A stretch of DNA of 64,000 bases from Caldalkalibacillus salinus (lineage in GTDB: Bacteria; Bacillota; Bacilli; Caldalkalibacillales; JCM-10596): contig NZ_JAERVL010000015.1 of NCBI RefSeq assembly GCF_016745835.1, forward strand, positions 124,001 through 188,000, written 5' to 3'. Position 1 is the stretch's first letter. Every line of letters starts with the position of its first letter. The notes beneath the pieces were generated by a model, which saw only the letters and a program-made list of their open reading frames with translations, made no database searches and was not told where the DNA came from. Positions 47,050-56,352 of this stretch are shown here, piece by piece. The translations under genes were made by a program, and so were the position numbers.

Positions 47050-47138
47050 GTTTTTATAAAAAGAGTCAATTAAAAAAGAGCTAGGTCATATTGTAAGCGT
47101 TCTAAAATTTATTAAAGGATCAATGATCCCCGTGCAAA

Positions 47139-47918
47139 TTAACGATCCTTAAATTGAGGTTTTCTTTTTTCTAAGAACGCCTGAATGCCTTCTTGAGCAT
47201 CTTCGGTCATGAAAATATCCCCGAAGAGGGCGGCTTCCTTCTCAGAACCAGATTGCTGTCCATCTTGTTCTCCAACTTGAACAGCGTCAAGCGCATACCG
47301 TAGTGATATGGCCCCTTTCTGAGCTACTTTTGCTGCGAAATGCTTTGTCTCTGTTAACAGAGAATCCTGATCATACACTCTATCAACAAGGCCTAATCTG
47401 TGCGCTTCGTCGCCCGTTATAGGATCACTTGTAAAAAGCAGCTCCAACGCTTTGGATTTGCCAATAAGCTGCGGTAGACGTTGTGTACCAGCAAATCCAG
47501 GTATTAGACCTAGATTAAGTTCAGGTAACCCTAATTTGGCTTCGGGCGTGGAAAACCGAAGGTGACAGGCCATCGCTAACTCTAATCCTCCCCCTAGGGC
47601 AGCACCATGAATGGCGGCAATAATCGGCTTTGGAAACGCTTCCATTCTGTTGAACACATCTTGACCGACCTGCGCGATACGTGTGCCTTGTTCGGCTTTT
47701 TCTACAGCGGTAAATTCTTTAATGTCTGCCCCTGCAGCAAAAAATTTCCCTTGACCAGTAATCAACAAGACTTTTACCTGATCATCTTGTTCTAGTTCAT
47801 TAAGTGCGGCTGTCAAATCTTCAAATGTCGTTTGACCTAAAGCATTCGCAGGAGGGTGGTTAATGTATAAAATGGCTATTGATTGTTCAACATCACGTTC
47901 GATTTGAATCGTGGACAT
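47139..47918 (-). CDS. Enoyl-CoA hydratase/isomerase family protein
   Basis: A crotonase-fold enzyme (259 aa) for the hydration step of fatty-acid beta-oxidation. FAAGADIKEF and GAALGGGLELAMACHLRF carry the oxyanion-hole glycines; GLPELNLGLIPGFAGTQRL carries the catalytic glutamate region. The position between the acyl-CoA ligase and etfBA equals that of fadB (ysiB) in B. subtilis. Confidence 0.94.
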   Translation of the reverse strand: MSTIQIERDVEQSIAILYINHPPANALGQTTFEDLTAALNELEQDDQVKVLLITGQGKFFAAGADIKEFTAVEKAEQGTRIAQVGQDVFNRMEAFPKPIIAAIHGAALGGGLELAMACHLRFSTPEAKLGLPELNLGLIPGFAGTQRLPQLIGKSKALELLFTSDPITGDEAHRLGLVDRVYDQDSLLTETKHFAAKVAQKGAISLRYALDAVQVGEQDGQQSGSEKEAALFGDIFMTEDAQEGIQAFLEKRKPQFKDR

Positions 47919-48030
47919 CTCTCTACCTCCTTTACTCTCAATCTGTGTCTATACTTAGTGCTACTTATTCTATTATAAATAAAAATCTCCTGTTTGTGGG
48001 TATAATTTCACATATTTTTCATAAAAAACT

Positions 48031-48055
48031 GAAAAAGAGCCGATTTACGGCTCTT
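48031..48055 (-). terminator. Terminator after the acyl-CoA ligase gene
   Basis: On the minus strand AAGAGCCG and CGGCTCTT form an 8-bp stem with a 5-base loop, followed by TTC. The hydratase gene therefore needs its own promoter. Confidence 0.75.
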
Positions 48056-48078
48056 AGAGACTAAAGAAAGCACCCTCT

Positions 48079-49845
48079 TTAGTCGTTGCTCACCCTCTTG
48101 TTTTCCTCCTCTCTTAATGCCCTTCTTAAAATTTTACCGACCATCGATTTTGGTAATTCATCTCTAAATTCATAAATACGAGGAGCCTTATAGGAAGCGA
48201 GTTTTTTTCGACAGAATTGATTAAGTTCCTCTTCTGTGACCTCTACGTTATCCTTCTTAACGATAAAGGCTTTAACAGTCTCGCCCCGGTAATCATCTGG
48301 GACGCCAATAACCACACACTCTACAACGGCAGGATGTTCATATAGCACCTCCTCAATATCCCTAGGGTAAATATTAAAACCGCCAGCGATAATCATATCC
48401 TTTTTACGATCAACGATATAAAAGTAACCTCTTTCGTCCATATAGCCCACATCACCCGTTAAGAACCAACCGTCTTCTATCATGACGTCTTTTGTTTCGT
48501 CGGGTCTCTTCCAATAGCCTTTCATCACTTGCGGCCCTCTGATGGCAATCTCACCAATTTCTCCAGCGGGTAATGCGTCCGGATGTAGATGTGTGGCGTT
48601 AGATTCGGTATGTTCTTGATTTTGTCTCTCTACTTGATTCCGTTTATCTACTTGATGTTGGCTATCTAAAGGAAGTATTGTGGCTTCCGTATCAGGCCAA
48701 GGTATACCAATACTGCCGACCACATTATCTCCCTGTATAAGATTAGCGTGTGTCACAGGGGAGGTTTCCGTTAAACCGTACCCTTCAACTAATTTACCAC
48801 CCGTGACTTTTTCGAATCTCTGTTGAATTTCAACGGGAAGAGGGGCAGAGCCACTGATACACGCCTTGATTGAGGATAAGTCATAATCTGACACATGCGG
48901 ATCATTCAGTAACCCAATATAGATGGTGGGAGCCCCCGGGAACAAGGTAGGCTTTTCTTTGTGTATCGTCTTAAGTACTTCTTTTGATTCAAACTTTGGT
49001 ACTAGAATCATGGTCGCCGCTAGCATGACAGAGAAATTCATGACGACCGTCATGCCGTACACGTGGAAAAAGGGGACTACCCCCATCGTGCGCTCTGTAC
49101 CATACTTAGAGGTCGACAGCCATTTGCAGCACTGGTACGTGTTGACGACAAGGTTACGGTGTGTGAGCATCACCCCTTTAGGATGACCGGTGGTCCCGCC
49201 TGTATACTGTAATACAGCAATATCGTCGGGGGTTCTACTCGCTTTGATATCAGATGGTTTATTATGTCTTTTGATCAGGGATAAAAATGGACGAACGTTG
49301 CCTTTAAATGCAATATCCACCTTTAACCCTTGTTTTCTCTGAACTAGGGGGTATAGTACATTTTTAGGAAAGGGTAGGTAATCTTTGATACTGGTGATAA
49401 TGATATTTTTCAGTTCACAGTCAGCTTGAACTTTGGCAATTCTAGGATAGACGAGGTCTAACCCAATAATCGTTTTTGCTCCCGAATCTTGCAGTTGATA
49501 CTTCAATTCACGCTCCACATATAACGGATTAGTCTGGACCACGATGCCTCCCGCTAGTAAGACACCATAATAGCTAATGACCGCTTGGGGACAGTTTGGT
49601 AACATAATAGAGACCCTGTCGCCCTCTGATACGCCTAGTGCTCTAAGAGAGGCGGCAAAAGCGTGTGCCTCATGATATAACTGCCTGAAAGTGATCCCTT
49701 TACCCAGAAAGCGTATGGCGATACGATTTGGTTTTTTATGGTAGGCTTCTTCAAGAAGATCCTGTAAGCAAACTTCCGGGTAGTCTAACGTTGTTGGTAT
49801 GTCGTGGGGGTAATGTTCGTGCCAACGCAACTGTTTTTGACTCAT
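48079..49845 (-). CDS. lcfA: Long-chain fatty-acid-CoA ligase
   Basis: Activates long-chain fatty acids to acyl-CoA through an acyl-adenylate (588 aa). The AMP-binding motif is YTGGTTGHPKGVMLTH, with GYGLTETSPV and the C-terminal hinge and lysine segment DRKKDMIIAGGFNIYP and PKSMVGKILRR. Residues about 394-420 form a hydrophilic Gln/Asn/His-rich insertion in the strand before the GEIGEIAIRGP motif, not usual in LcfA. The GTG at 49848 and ATG at 49845 are both possible starts. In B. subtilis fadR follows; here it is absent. Confidence 0.95.
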   Translation of the reverse strand: MSQKQLRWHEHYPHDIPTTLDYPEVCLQDLLEEAYHKKPNRIAIRFLGKGITFRQLYHEAHAFAASLRALGVSEGDRVSIMLPNCPQAVISYYGVLLAGGIVVQTNPLYVERELKYQLQDSGAKTIIGLDLVYPRIAKVQADCELKNIIITSIKDYLPFPKNVLYPLVQRKQGLKVDIAFKGNVRPFLSLIKRHNKPSDIKASRTPDDIAVLQYTGGTTGHPKGVMLTHRNLVVNTYQCCKWLSTSKYGTERTMGVVPFFHVYGMTVVMNFSVMLAATMILVPKFESKEVLKTIHKEKPTLFPGAPTIYIGLLNDPHVSDYDLSSIKACISGSAPLPVEIQQRFEKVTGGKLVEGYGLTETSPVTHANLIQGDNVVGSIGIPWPDTEATILPLDSQHQVDKRNQVERQNQEHTESNATHLHPDALPAGEIGEIAIRGPQVMKGYWKRPDETKDVMIEDGWFLTGDVGYMDERGYFYIVDRKKDMIIAGGFNIYPRDIEEVLYEHPAVVECVVIGVPDDYRGETVKAFIVKKDNVEVTEEELNQFCRKKLASYKAPRIYEFRDELPKSMVGKILRRALREEENKRVSND

Positions 49846-50060
49846 CACTCACGTCCTCCCCTTTCTCTCATTCCATTACTAGCCCCTTAGTTATATATAG
49901 TCAGCCCAAGTAGAAAACAGAAGCCCCTTTTTATCGGTCAGTGTTAAAAATTTCGGAACTTACTGTTTTTGGAATTTAGGAGAAACTTTTTTCCCTTATC
50001 CAGCGTCTAATATCGTAGATTCAAAGATTAATAGACTGATAGAAATGGGAGAGATGATGA

Positions 50061-52367
50061 ATGAGAACACCGAAGAGCTTTCAGACATGTATCGTGCTGC
50101 TCATCGCCTTCAGTATGGTATTTGCTTACATGCCAGCTAGCGCAGTGATTGCAGCATCTGACAGCATCAAATTACAAAGTGATCGTACACTATCACACGG
50201 TGCCACACACGAGGTTTATAGTAAAGAGATTGACGGCCAATCCGTCCATTTTGATGTGGTGCGAGTGGACCTCACACATGATTACATACGTGTCGCACCT
50301 ATGTATGGGGACGAGATAAGTAGTCGTGAGCGTGTCACATCGATGACAAACAAAGAAGACGCCGTTGCAGGCATTAATGCGAGTTTCTTTAACATGCAAA
50401 ATGAAGGAGGTACGTTTGGTGCCGTTGTACGTGATGGAGAGCTTATTTCAAGTCCAGCAGACGTAGACGGTTGGAACACGTTTGCCATTTTACAAAACCG
50501 TGAAGCTATTATTCGAGAGCTTGGGTTCACGGGAGAAATCGTCGCACCAACGGGAAATACTTTTCCACTCACTGGTCTAAACAAAACTGAATATTGGTCA
50601 CCAGACTCCCCGGCTAGTAACTACTCTGGCACGGTCCATATGTTCACATCCGAATGGGGAAGCGAAAGTCGTGGTGCGATTGAAGGCTACGATGAACTAG
50701 TAGAAGTAGAGGTGACTCAGGGTGTTGTCTCCGATATACGCTTAAATACGAGTCGTACTATTCCAGAAGATGGTTACGTTTTAATGGGACACGGACAAGG
50801 TAGCACCTTCTTACAGGAGAATTTGGATATCGGTGATACTGTTGATCTGCAATACAACCTGACACCTGAAAACCTTGATATCAACCAAGCCGTCGGTGCT
50901 AACTTCTTACTAGTAGAGAACGGACAAGTTGTACCCGCAATGCCTGAAGACAGTGCATTACAAGGTAAGAATTCAAGATCTGCTCTAGGTGTAACACAAG
51001 ACGGACAAACCTTGTTCATGGTTTCCGTGGACCGTAGTGATGTGAACCCTGGTGTGACATTAGAACAGTTAGCATCATTCCTCGTTGACCTGGGGAGTCA
51101 CAGAGCGGTAAACTTAGATGGTGGTGGCTCTACATCACTTGCGATTAAGCAACCCGGTCACCTTCAATCAACGAGAGTTAATACAACGTCTTGGGAACGT
51201 AGTGTTGCAGATGCGTTAGGCATTTTTAACACGGCTCCTAAAAGTACTGCTAAAGAATTGCAAGTTAGCGGTCCAGAGGTCGCTTTACTTAATGAAAGTA
51301 CGACATTCCAATTCAATGGCTATGATCTAAACTATCATCCTTTCTCACCGGAAGAAGTCAATTGGACTGTTAAGGATGGAACAGGACAAGTAAACGGAAA
51401 AAGTGTGCAGTGGCAGGAGCCAGGTGAGACCTTCATACAGGTCGAAAAGGACGGTGTGACAGCCAGCCACTCACTTCTCGTGATTGGTCCTGAACAGATC
51501 GCTGACATCAATGTTGCACCGGAAGATATCCTCATGTTCCCAGGGCAGCAACAAGATTTAGACGTTCAAATTGTATTGAACAATGGAAAAACTTATACAT
51601 TTGCTGCTAATCAGTTAGAGTGGAATACGAACGGATTGGGAACGATGGATGGGTATTCTTTTACAGGTGATTCTAGTCCTGGTGAAGGTACTATAGATAT
51701 TTCTATTGTGGGTAAAACGAAACAGATTCCTGTCATCATCGGATACACGTTTAGAGATATTCAGAATCACTGGGCTAAGGAGAGCATCGAGTATCTAACC
51801 GAAAAAGGCTATGCGAGCGGGTTAACAGCTAGCGAATTTGGCCCGAACCGAGACCTTACGAGAGCAGAGCTCATCGTCTTTTTATCGCGCGTAATGGAAT
51901 GGAATATCGCAGAAACGGAGCAAATAGTTGAGTTAGATGAGGACGTTCCTCCTTATGCGGAGGCTGCTATCAAATACGCTGTTCACCATGATATTATCCA
52001 AGGTGACCATAACGGAAATATACACGCTTATAACCCTATTTCTCGCATGGAGATGGCCACCATTCTAGAACGTATTCTTTCATCCCAAGAAACGCCTCCG
52101 GAGGAAAAGCAACAAACACCTATAGAACAGGTATATTCAGACTGGGATGAAGTCCCTGAGTGGGCACAAGAACCCGTCCAATATGTCACTGATCGCCAGA
52201 TATTCGGTGGCGCAGACGGTCAATTCAAGCCCCGACACAACATCACGCGTGCTGAAGTTGTCACTGTGTTAGTCAGAGCTTTTTTCGGGGATGATTCAAA
52301 AGAAGAAACAATGAGCGGTGAAAATGACGAAACAACCCAAGAAGAAAATGATGAAACAACTCAATAA
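50061..52367 (+). CDS. Secreted phosphodiester-glycosidase-like protein with SLH anchor
   Basis: A 768-residue exported protein. A signal peptide (residues 1-32, AYMPASAVIAA) is followed by a NAGPA/DUF2233 phosphodiester glycosidase domain (about 50-390; GINASFFNMQ, GKNSRSALGVTQDG, AVNLDGGGSTSLAI). A region of beta-domains follows (about 395-560), then three SLH motifs (about 565-755; DIQNHWAKESIEYL, FGPNRDLTRAELIVFLS, ITRAEVVTVLVRAF). SLH motifs bind pyruvylated wall polysaccharide, and csaB is in the same cluster. The C-terminal tail repeats ENDETTQ. In-frame acidic codons continue for about 22 codons past the stop. Confidence 0.9.
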   Translation: MRTPKSFQTCIVLLIAFSMVFAYMPASAVIAASDSIKLQSDRTLSHGATHEVYSKEIDGQSVHFDVVRVDLTHDYIRVAPMYGDEISSRERVTSMTNKEDAVAGINASFFNMQNEGGTFGAVVRDGELISSPADVDGWNTFAILQNREAIIRELGFTGEIVAPTGNTFPLTGLNKTEYWSPDSPASNYSGTVHMFTSEWGSESRGAIEGYDELVEVEVTQGVVSDIRLNTSRTIPEDGYVLMGHGQGSTFLQENLDIGDTVDLQYNLTPENLDINQAVGANFLLVENGQVVPAMPEDSALQGKNSRSALGVTQDGQTLFMVSVDRSDVNPGVTLEQLASFLVDLGSHRAVNLDGGGSTSLAIKQPGHLQSTRVNTTSWERSVADALGIFNTAPKSTAKELQVSGPEVALLNESTTFQFNGYDLNYHPFSPEEVNWTVKDGTGQVNGKSVQWQEPGETFIQVEKDGVTASHSLLVIGPEQIADINVAPEDILMFPGQQQDLDVQIVLNNGKTYTFAANQLEWNTNGLGTMDGYSFTGDSSPGEGTIDISIVGKTKQIPVIIGYTFRDIQNHWAKESIEYLTEKGYASGLTASEFGPNRDLTRAELIVFLSRVMEWNIAETEQIVELDEDVPPYAEAAIKYAVHHDIIQGDHNGNIHAYNPISRMEMATILERILSSQETPPEEKQQTPIEQVYSDWDEVPEWAQEPVQYVTDRQIFGGADGQFKPRHNITRAEVVTVLVRAFFGDDSKEETMSGENDETTQEENDETTQ

Positions 52368-52470
52368 GATAATGAAGACACTGAATTAGAGTCAGCTGAG
52401 ACTGACCGATTGCAAATAATGTAAGATATGTAACCAAAAAACGAAGCACCTAGATATAGAAGGAGTTCCT

Positions 52471-54375
52471 ATGAAAAAGTTTTTAGTGATGTCATTAGCA
52501 TGTCTTTTACTCATTCCAGCCACCATTTTTGGTGGCTGGAAAGTCATTGAATGGAAAGCATTGCATGACCTTAGTGGTCAAAATATCAATGTACAGCCCT
52601 ACGAAAAGAACATAACTGAAAAAACGTACGATGTGATTGTGGTTGGCGGTGAACCTGAAGGCGTGGCTGCTGCTGTCTCTGCAGCAAGAAACGGGTCAAA
52701 AACCCTCTTAATTGAACACAGAGATGGATTAGGTGGCTTGATGACTTACGGCATGCTCAATTTTATTGACTATGATCAAGATAAAAACGGAGATATAGCC
52801 AATGCGGGCATTTTCAAAGAGTGGCACCAACTCGTTGGAGAAAAGGATGTCTTTGATATTGAAGTTGCAAAAGACGCTTTTCTATATTTAGTCCAACAAG
52901 AAGAGAACTTGACCCTGTCTTTAAACACTAAACTGAAAGACGTAAAATTGGCAGGTGACGGGAACCGTCTTGAAGGAGTTATAGTAGAAGACGAGAACGG
53001 CGAACACACTTATACAGCCCGTCGGTTTATTGACGCTACTCAAGATGCGGACTTGGCTGTCCTAGCCGGTGCCCCGTATTTTGTAGGGGGAGCTGATATA
53101 GGTGTAGAAGATAGAAAAATGGCTGTCACACTGATGATTCACCTTGACAATATCAGTTGGGAAGGGGTGGCTTACGCTGTGGCCACTAGTCAGTTTGGCC
53201 CAGCTAAAATGAACCCTGTTGCCGCATGGGGATTTGTTGATCTCCACCACATGTACACCCCTAAAGAGCCAGGGACACGTTTACGTGGCTTGAATATTGC
53301 CAGACAAAGTGATCGCTCGGTCTATATTAATGCTTTACATATATTTGATGTTGACGGTTTAGATTCAGCCTCCAAAGCAGAAGGTATTGAACGTGCTAAA
53401 CGCGAAACTGAGCATATTGTTGACTACCTCAGAGCAGAATTCCCAGGGTTTAAGAACGCAACCATCGCTAGCTACCCGGATGAATTATATGTTAGAGAAA
53501 CACGACATATTCTCGCAGAGTACCAGCTCCCTATTACTGATGTTTGGGAAAATAAAGATCATTGGGATCGTATCGGCTTTGGCGCTTATCCCGTGGATAT
53601 CCAAGCAACGTCTGTAAATGACTACGGTTATATTGTGACAGACCCTATACAATATGCGATTCCTTTTCGCTCCTTAGTCCCCCTTGATGTTGATGGGTTG
53701 CTTGTGGCTAGTAAGGCTTCAGGTTATTCCTCCTTAGCTGCCGGGAGTGCAAGAATTATACCGACAGGCATGACTGCCGCTGAAGCTGCAGGGGTTGCTG
53801 CTAGTCTATCGCTAGAACAAGACATCTCGTTTAGAGACATGATGGATGAGGAAAAACTGATACAAAAACTACAGAAAACACTACAAGAGCAGGGTGCCCT
53901 TGTTTATCCTTACTCTATTGATTATGCTTATAAGGGAGAATGGTACTATCCAAGCATTCAAACGATGTTGATGTACGGCCTTATTTCGGGTGGTCACGAC
54001 AATGACCTTCGTGTAGATGAACCTATGAGTGAACTGGCGTTTGTCAACCTCATCACAAACGGGTTTCAACGTATTAACTCAGATTTGTACCGTCAACATG
54101 AACGGGGTTTAAGTGATATACACTTAATGGCACAGAAAGATCAAACACCAATTACGAGAGATCAATTTGCACGTTTCCTGCTCACTGTTCAGGGTCACTC
54201 TAGAGAGGGTGATGCGTGGCAACGTGTCATGGATCAACCAGATGTGTTGGACACGACCATCATCGATCGTCTTGATGAAAACCGTGAAATAACACGCAAA
54301 GAAGGTTATTATTTGCTAGCCCGTATCTTTGACCTACTCGAGAACGAAAGCTTCCCTACGAACCATACTGAATGA
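52471..54375 (+). CDS. Exported FAD-dependent oxidoreductase
   Basis: A 634-residue flavoprotein with an N-terminal signal or anchor segment (FLVMSLACLLLIPATIF). The FAD fold is VIVVGGEPEGVAAAVSAARNG, then GGLMTYGMLNFIDYD and a second FAD segment with RFIDATQDADLAVLAGA, typical of the FAD_oxidored (PF12831) group. The last 150 residues contain two weakly SLH-like stretches (LRVDEPMSELAFVNLI, ITRDQFARFLL). The extracytoplasmic location is inferred from the N-terminus. A substrate is not evident. Confidence 0.85.
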   Translation: MKKFLVMSLACLLLIPATIFGGWKVIEWKALHDLSGQNINVQPYEKNITEKTYDVIVVGGEPEGVAAAVSAARNGSKTLLIEHRDGLGGLMTYGMLNFIDYDQDKNGDIANAGIFKEWHQLVGEKDVFDIEVAKDAFLYLVQQEENLTLSLNTKLKDVKLAGDGNRLEGVIVEDENGEHTYTARRFIDATQDADLAVLAGAPYFVGGADIGVEDRKMAVTLMIHLDNISWEGVAYAVATSQFGPAKMNPVAAWGFVDLHHMYTPKEPGTRLRGLNIARQSDRSVYINALHIFDVDGLDSASKAEGIERAKRETEHIVDYLRAEFPGFKNATIASYPDELYVRETRHILAEYQLPITDVWENKDHWDRIGFGAYPVDIQATSVNDYGYIVTDPIQYAIPFRSLVPLDVDGLLVASKASGYSSLAAGSARIIPTGMTAAEAAGVAASLSLEQDISFRDMMDEEKLIQKLQKTLQEQGALVYPYSIDYAYKGEWYYPSIQTMLMYGLISGGHDNDLRVDEPMSELAFVNLITNGFQRINSDLYRQHERGLSDIHLMAQKDQTPITRDQFARFLLTVQGHSREGDAWQRVMDQPDVLDTTIIDRLDENREITRKEGYYLLARIFDLLENESFPTNHTE

Positions 54376-54396
54376 CTCATGTAAAGGATGTCGCCC

Positions 54397-56352
54397 ATGT
54401 TAAAAAAGATTCTTTGGTTACTCGTCATCATATCTATTCTCGCTTCTATTCCACTTGTTATTGATCGTTACCAAGGTGAAACCTCTACTAAAAGGGTAGA
54501 GGTTGTAGTCGATTATGATAAAGTATCACGTATGAGTATGAGGTCTCCCATTGATATCACCCCTCAAGACATACTCACGCAGCTATCAGAGGCGGGCGTT
54601 AATTCGGTCGCCGTGTTTGAGAATACTGTGGGAGATCTTATTGATCGTGGCATCATACAACTCTACACAACGAACCACCTGAATTTATTTTCTGAATACA
54701 GCGATTTACCACAGGATCAAACCCTTGCTTTATTCTCCACTCACTTAAGTGATGAAGAGATTGAGACCTACGAAGCGTTATTCCTAGAAGCGATCCCAGA
54801 TGTGGCTCAAAGCTACGAATGGGATGGTCGACCGGCCGTGATGATTGATAAACCGGCAAATAACATCAGGAACACTGTTCTTGGCTTTGATTTTGACCAG
54901 TTACAAACCCTTCAAAACCAAGGCTTCCACGTGATTGCACGTATTAAAACGAGCCGTGAGTGGAACGAGGATTTTCTAGAGTATCAGTTCAAAAAACTGA
55001 GTGAGCTTGGTATACATACTACAATCTTTGATGGAAGAGATGTCCTAGGCTACCCTGAAAAGGAAAAAATGGCGCAAGTGGCCGATTGGATGAAAGAGTA
55101 CCAGTTAAAATTCATCACGATAGAATTCCATGAACAAGACGGGGCTCATACGCTAAGCGAATACACTGATCACCAAATCATACGTTTATTAAGTGTCACG
55201 GACCAAATGATGAATGAGGACGAAGTGAGTACAATTTCAAATATGCTCACTTTAGGGATTGAGGAACGCAATGTACGAATGGTTTATCTTAATCTCCCTG
55301 TCTCACAACCTCATCAACCTCATACCGATTTAGAGACCATACTGCAAAAAGCGAATGAAGTTGTCTATTTTACGCTAGAAAGCATTCGACAGAATGGGTA
55401 TGAGTTGGGGTACGCCGCCCCTTTTACCATTTTTGAAGTCAAGGGACAAGCATGGCACAGACTAATCATGATTATAGGCGCTTTGGCACTCGCAAGTTTA
55501 TATGCATACAAACTGCGCCCTAAGCTCGCTTATCTACCTATTCCTTTAGGCCTGCTTGTGTTTGTGTTAGGACAAGTGACTGACCGTTCTATGTTGATTT
55601 ATCAAGGTTTCGCCTTAGTGGCTGCCTTCATAGCCCCAACAATAGCCACAATATATATCATTGAGTTCTTACAAAAACGTCAATCACTCCAAAAATACCC
55701 TACTCTTGTCAGTATTGGGTTGTTCATCGTGGCTGGCATCATTAGTTTATACGGGGCATTAGTGGTTGTATCACTCCTTAACCACCTCTCATTCATTAAA
55801 TATATGACACAATTCAGAGGAGTTAAAACCTTACACCTTGCACCTTTTATCTTACTGACCCTTTATTTCCTAGCACAATTCCGTATCGTGGACCTGTATG
55901 ACCGAGTGAAATATGTGCTACAGTACACGATTCAAGTGAAACATGTGTTGACCGTAGCAGCCATTTTGTTCGGGGTTGTCTATTATGTCTCACGTTCTGG
56001 TAACGAAGGTGTTGTCTTACCATTTGAGCTTGAGTTTAGACAATTATTGAATGATCTTCTGGGCGTAAGACCACGTACAAAGGAATTATTACTAGGGCAT
56101 CCGCTGTTCATATTGGCTAGTTACTTTGTTCTAAAGTATCGTAAGGGCGTTGTCCTTTTCTTCGTCGGTATCATTGGTCAGATCTCAATGGTCAGCACGT
56201 TCACCCACCTACATACGCCGTTACTCGTATCGCTGCAACGTACAGTGTACGGTATGATCGGTGGTATCATGACAGGTCTACTCCTTATTTTATTGTGGCG
56301 TATACTAAACAGCTTGTGGAACAAAAGGGAGCGTTTATTAGATGGAGGATAA
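54397..56352 (+). CDS. Polytopic membrane protein, DUF5693 family
   Basis: A 651-residue protein. After an N-terminal membrane segment (ILWLLVIISILASIPLVI) comes an extracytoplasmic domain of about 310 residues, then eight or more membrane spans in the C-terminal half. The ATG at 54397 follows AAGGA by 8 bases; the ATG at 54388 overlaps that site. It overlaps csaB by 11 bases, so the two are coexpressed. In other S-layer bacteria the gene before csaB (csaA) encodes a polytopic protein thought to move wall polysaccharide; a like role here is an inference. Confidence 0.85.
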   Translation: MLKKILWLLVIISILASIPLVIDRYQGETSTKRVEVVVDYDKVSRMSMRSPIDITPQDILTQLSEAGVNSVAVFENTVGDLIDRGIIQLYTTNHLNLFSEYSDLPQDQTLALFSTHLSDEEIETYEALFLEAIPDVAQSYEWDGRPAVMIDKPANNIRNTVLGFDFDQLQTLQNQGFHVIARIKTSREWNEDFLEYQFKKLSELGIHTTIFDGRDVLGYPEKEKMAQVADWMKEYQLKFITIEFHEQDGAHTLSEYTDHQIIRLLSVTDQMMNEDEVSTISNMLTLGIEERNVRMVYLNLPVSQPHQPHTDLETILQKANEVVYFTLESIRQNGYELGYAAPFTIFEVKGQAWHRLIMIIGALALASLYAYKLRPKLAYLPIPLGLLVFVLGQVTDRSMLIYQGFALVAAFIAPTIATIYIIEFLQKRQSLQKYPTLVSIGLFIVAGIISLYGALVVVSLLNHLSFIKYMTQFRGVKTLHLAPFILLTLYFLAQFRIVDLYDRVKYVLQYTIQVKHVLTVAAILFGVVYYVSRSGNEGVVLPFELEFRQLLNDLLGVRPRTKELLLGHPLFILASYFVLKYRKGVVLFFVGIIGQISMVSTFTHLHTPLLVSLQRTVYGMIGGIMTGLLLILLWRILNSLWNKRERLLDGG

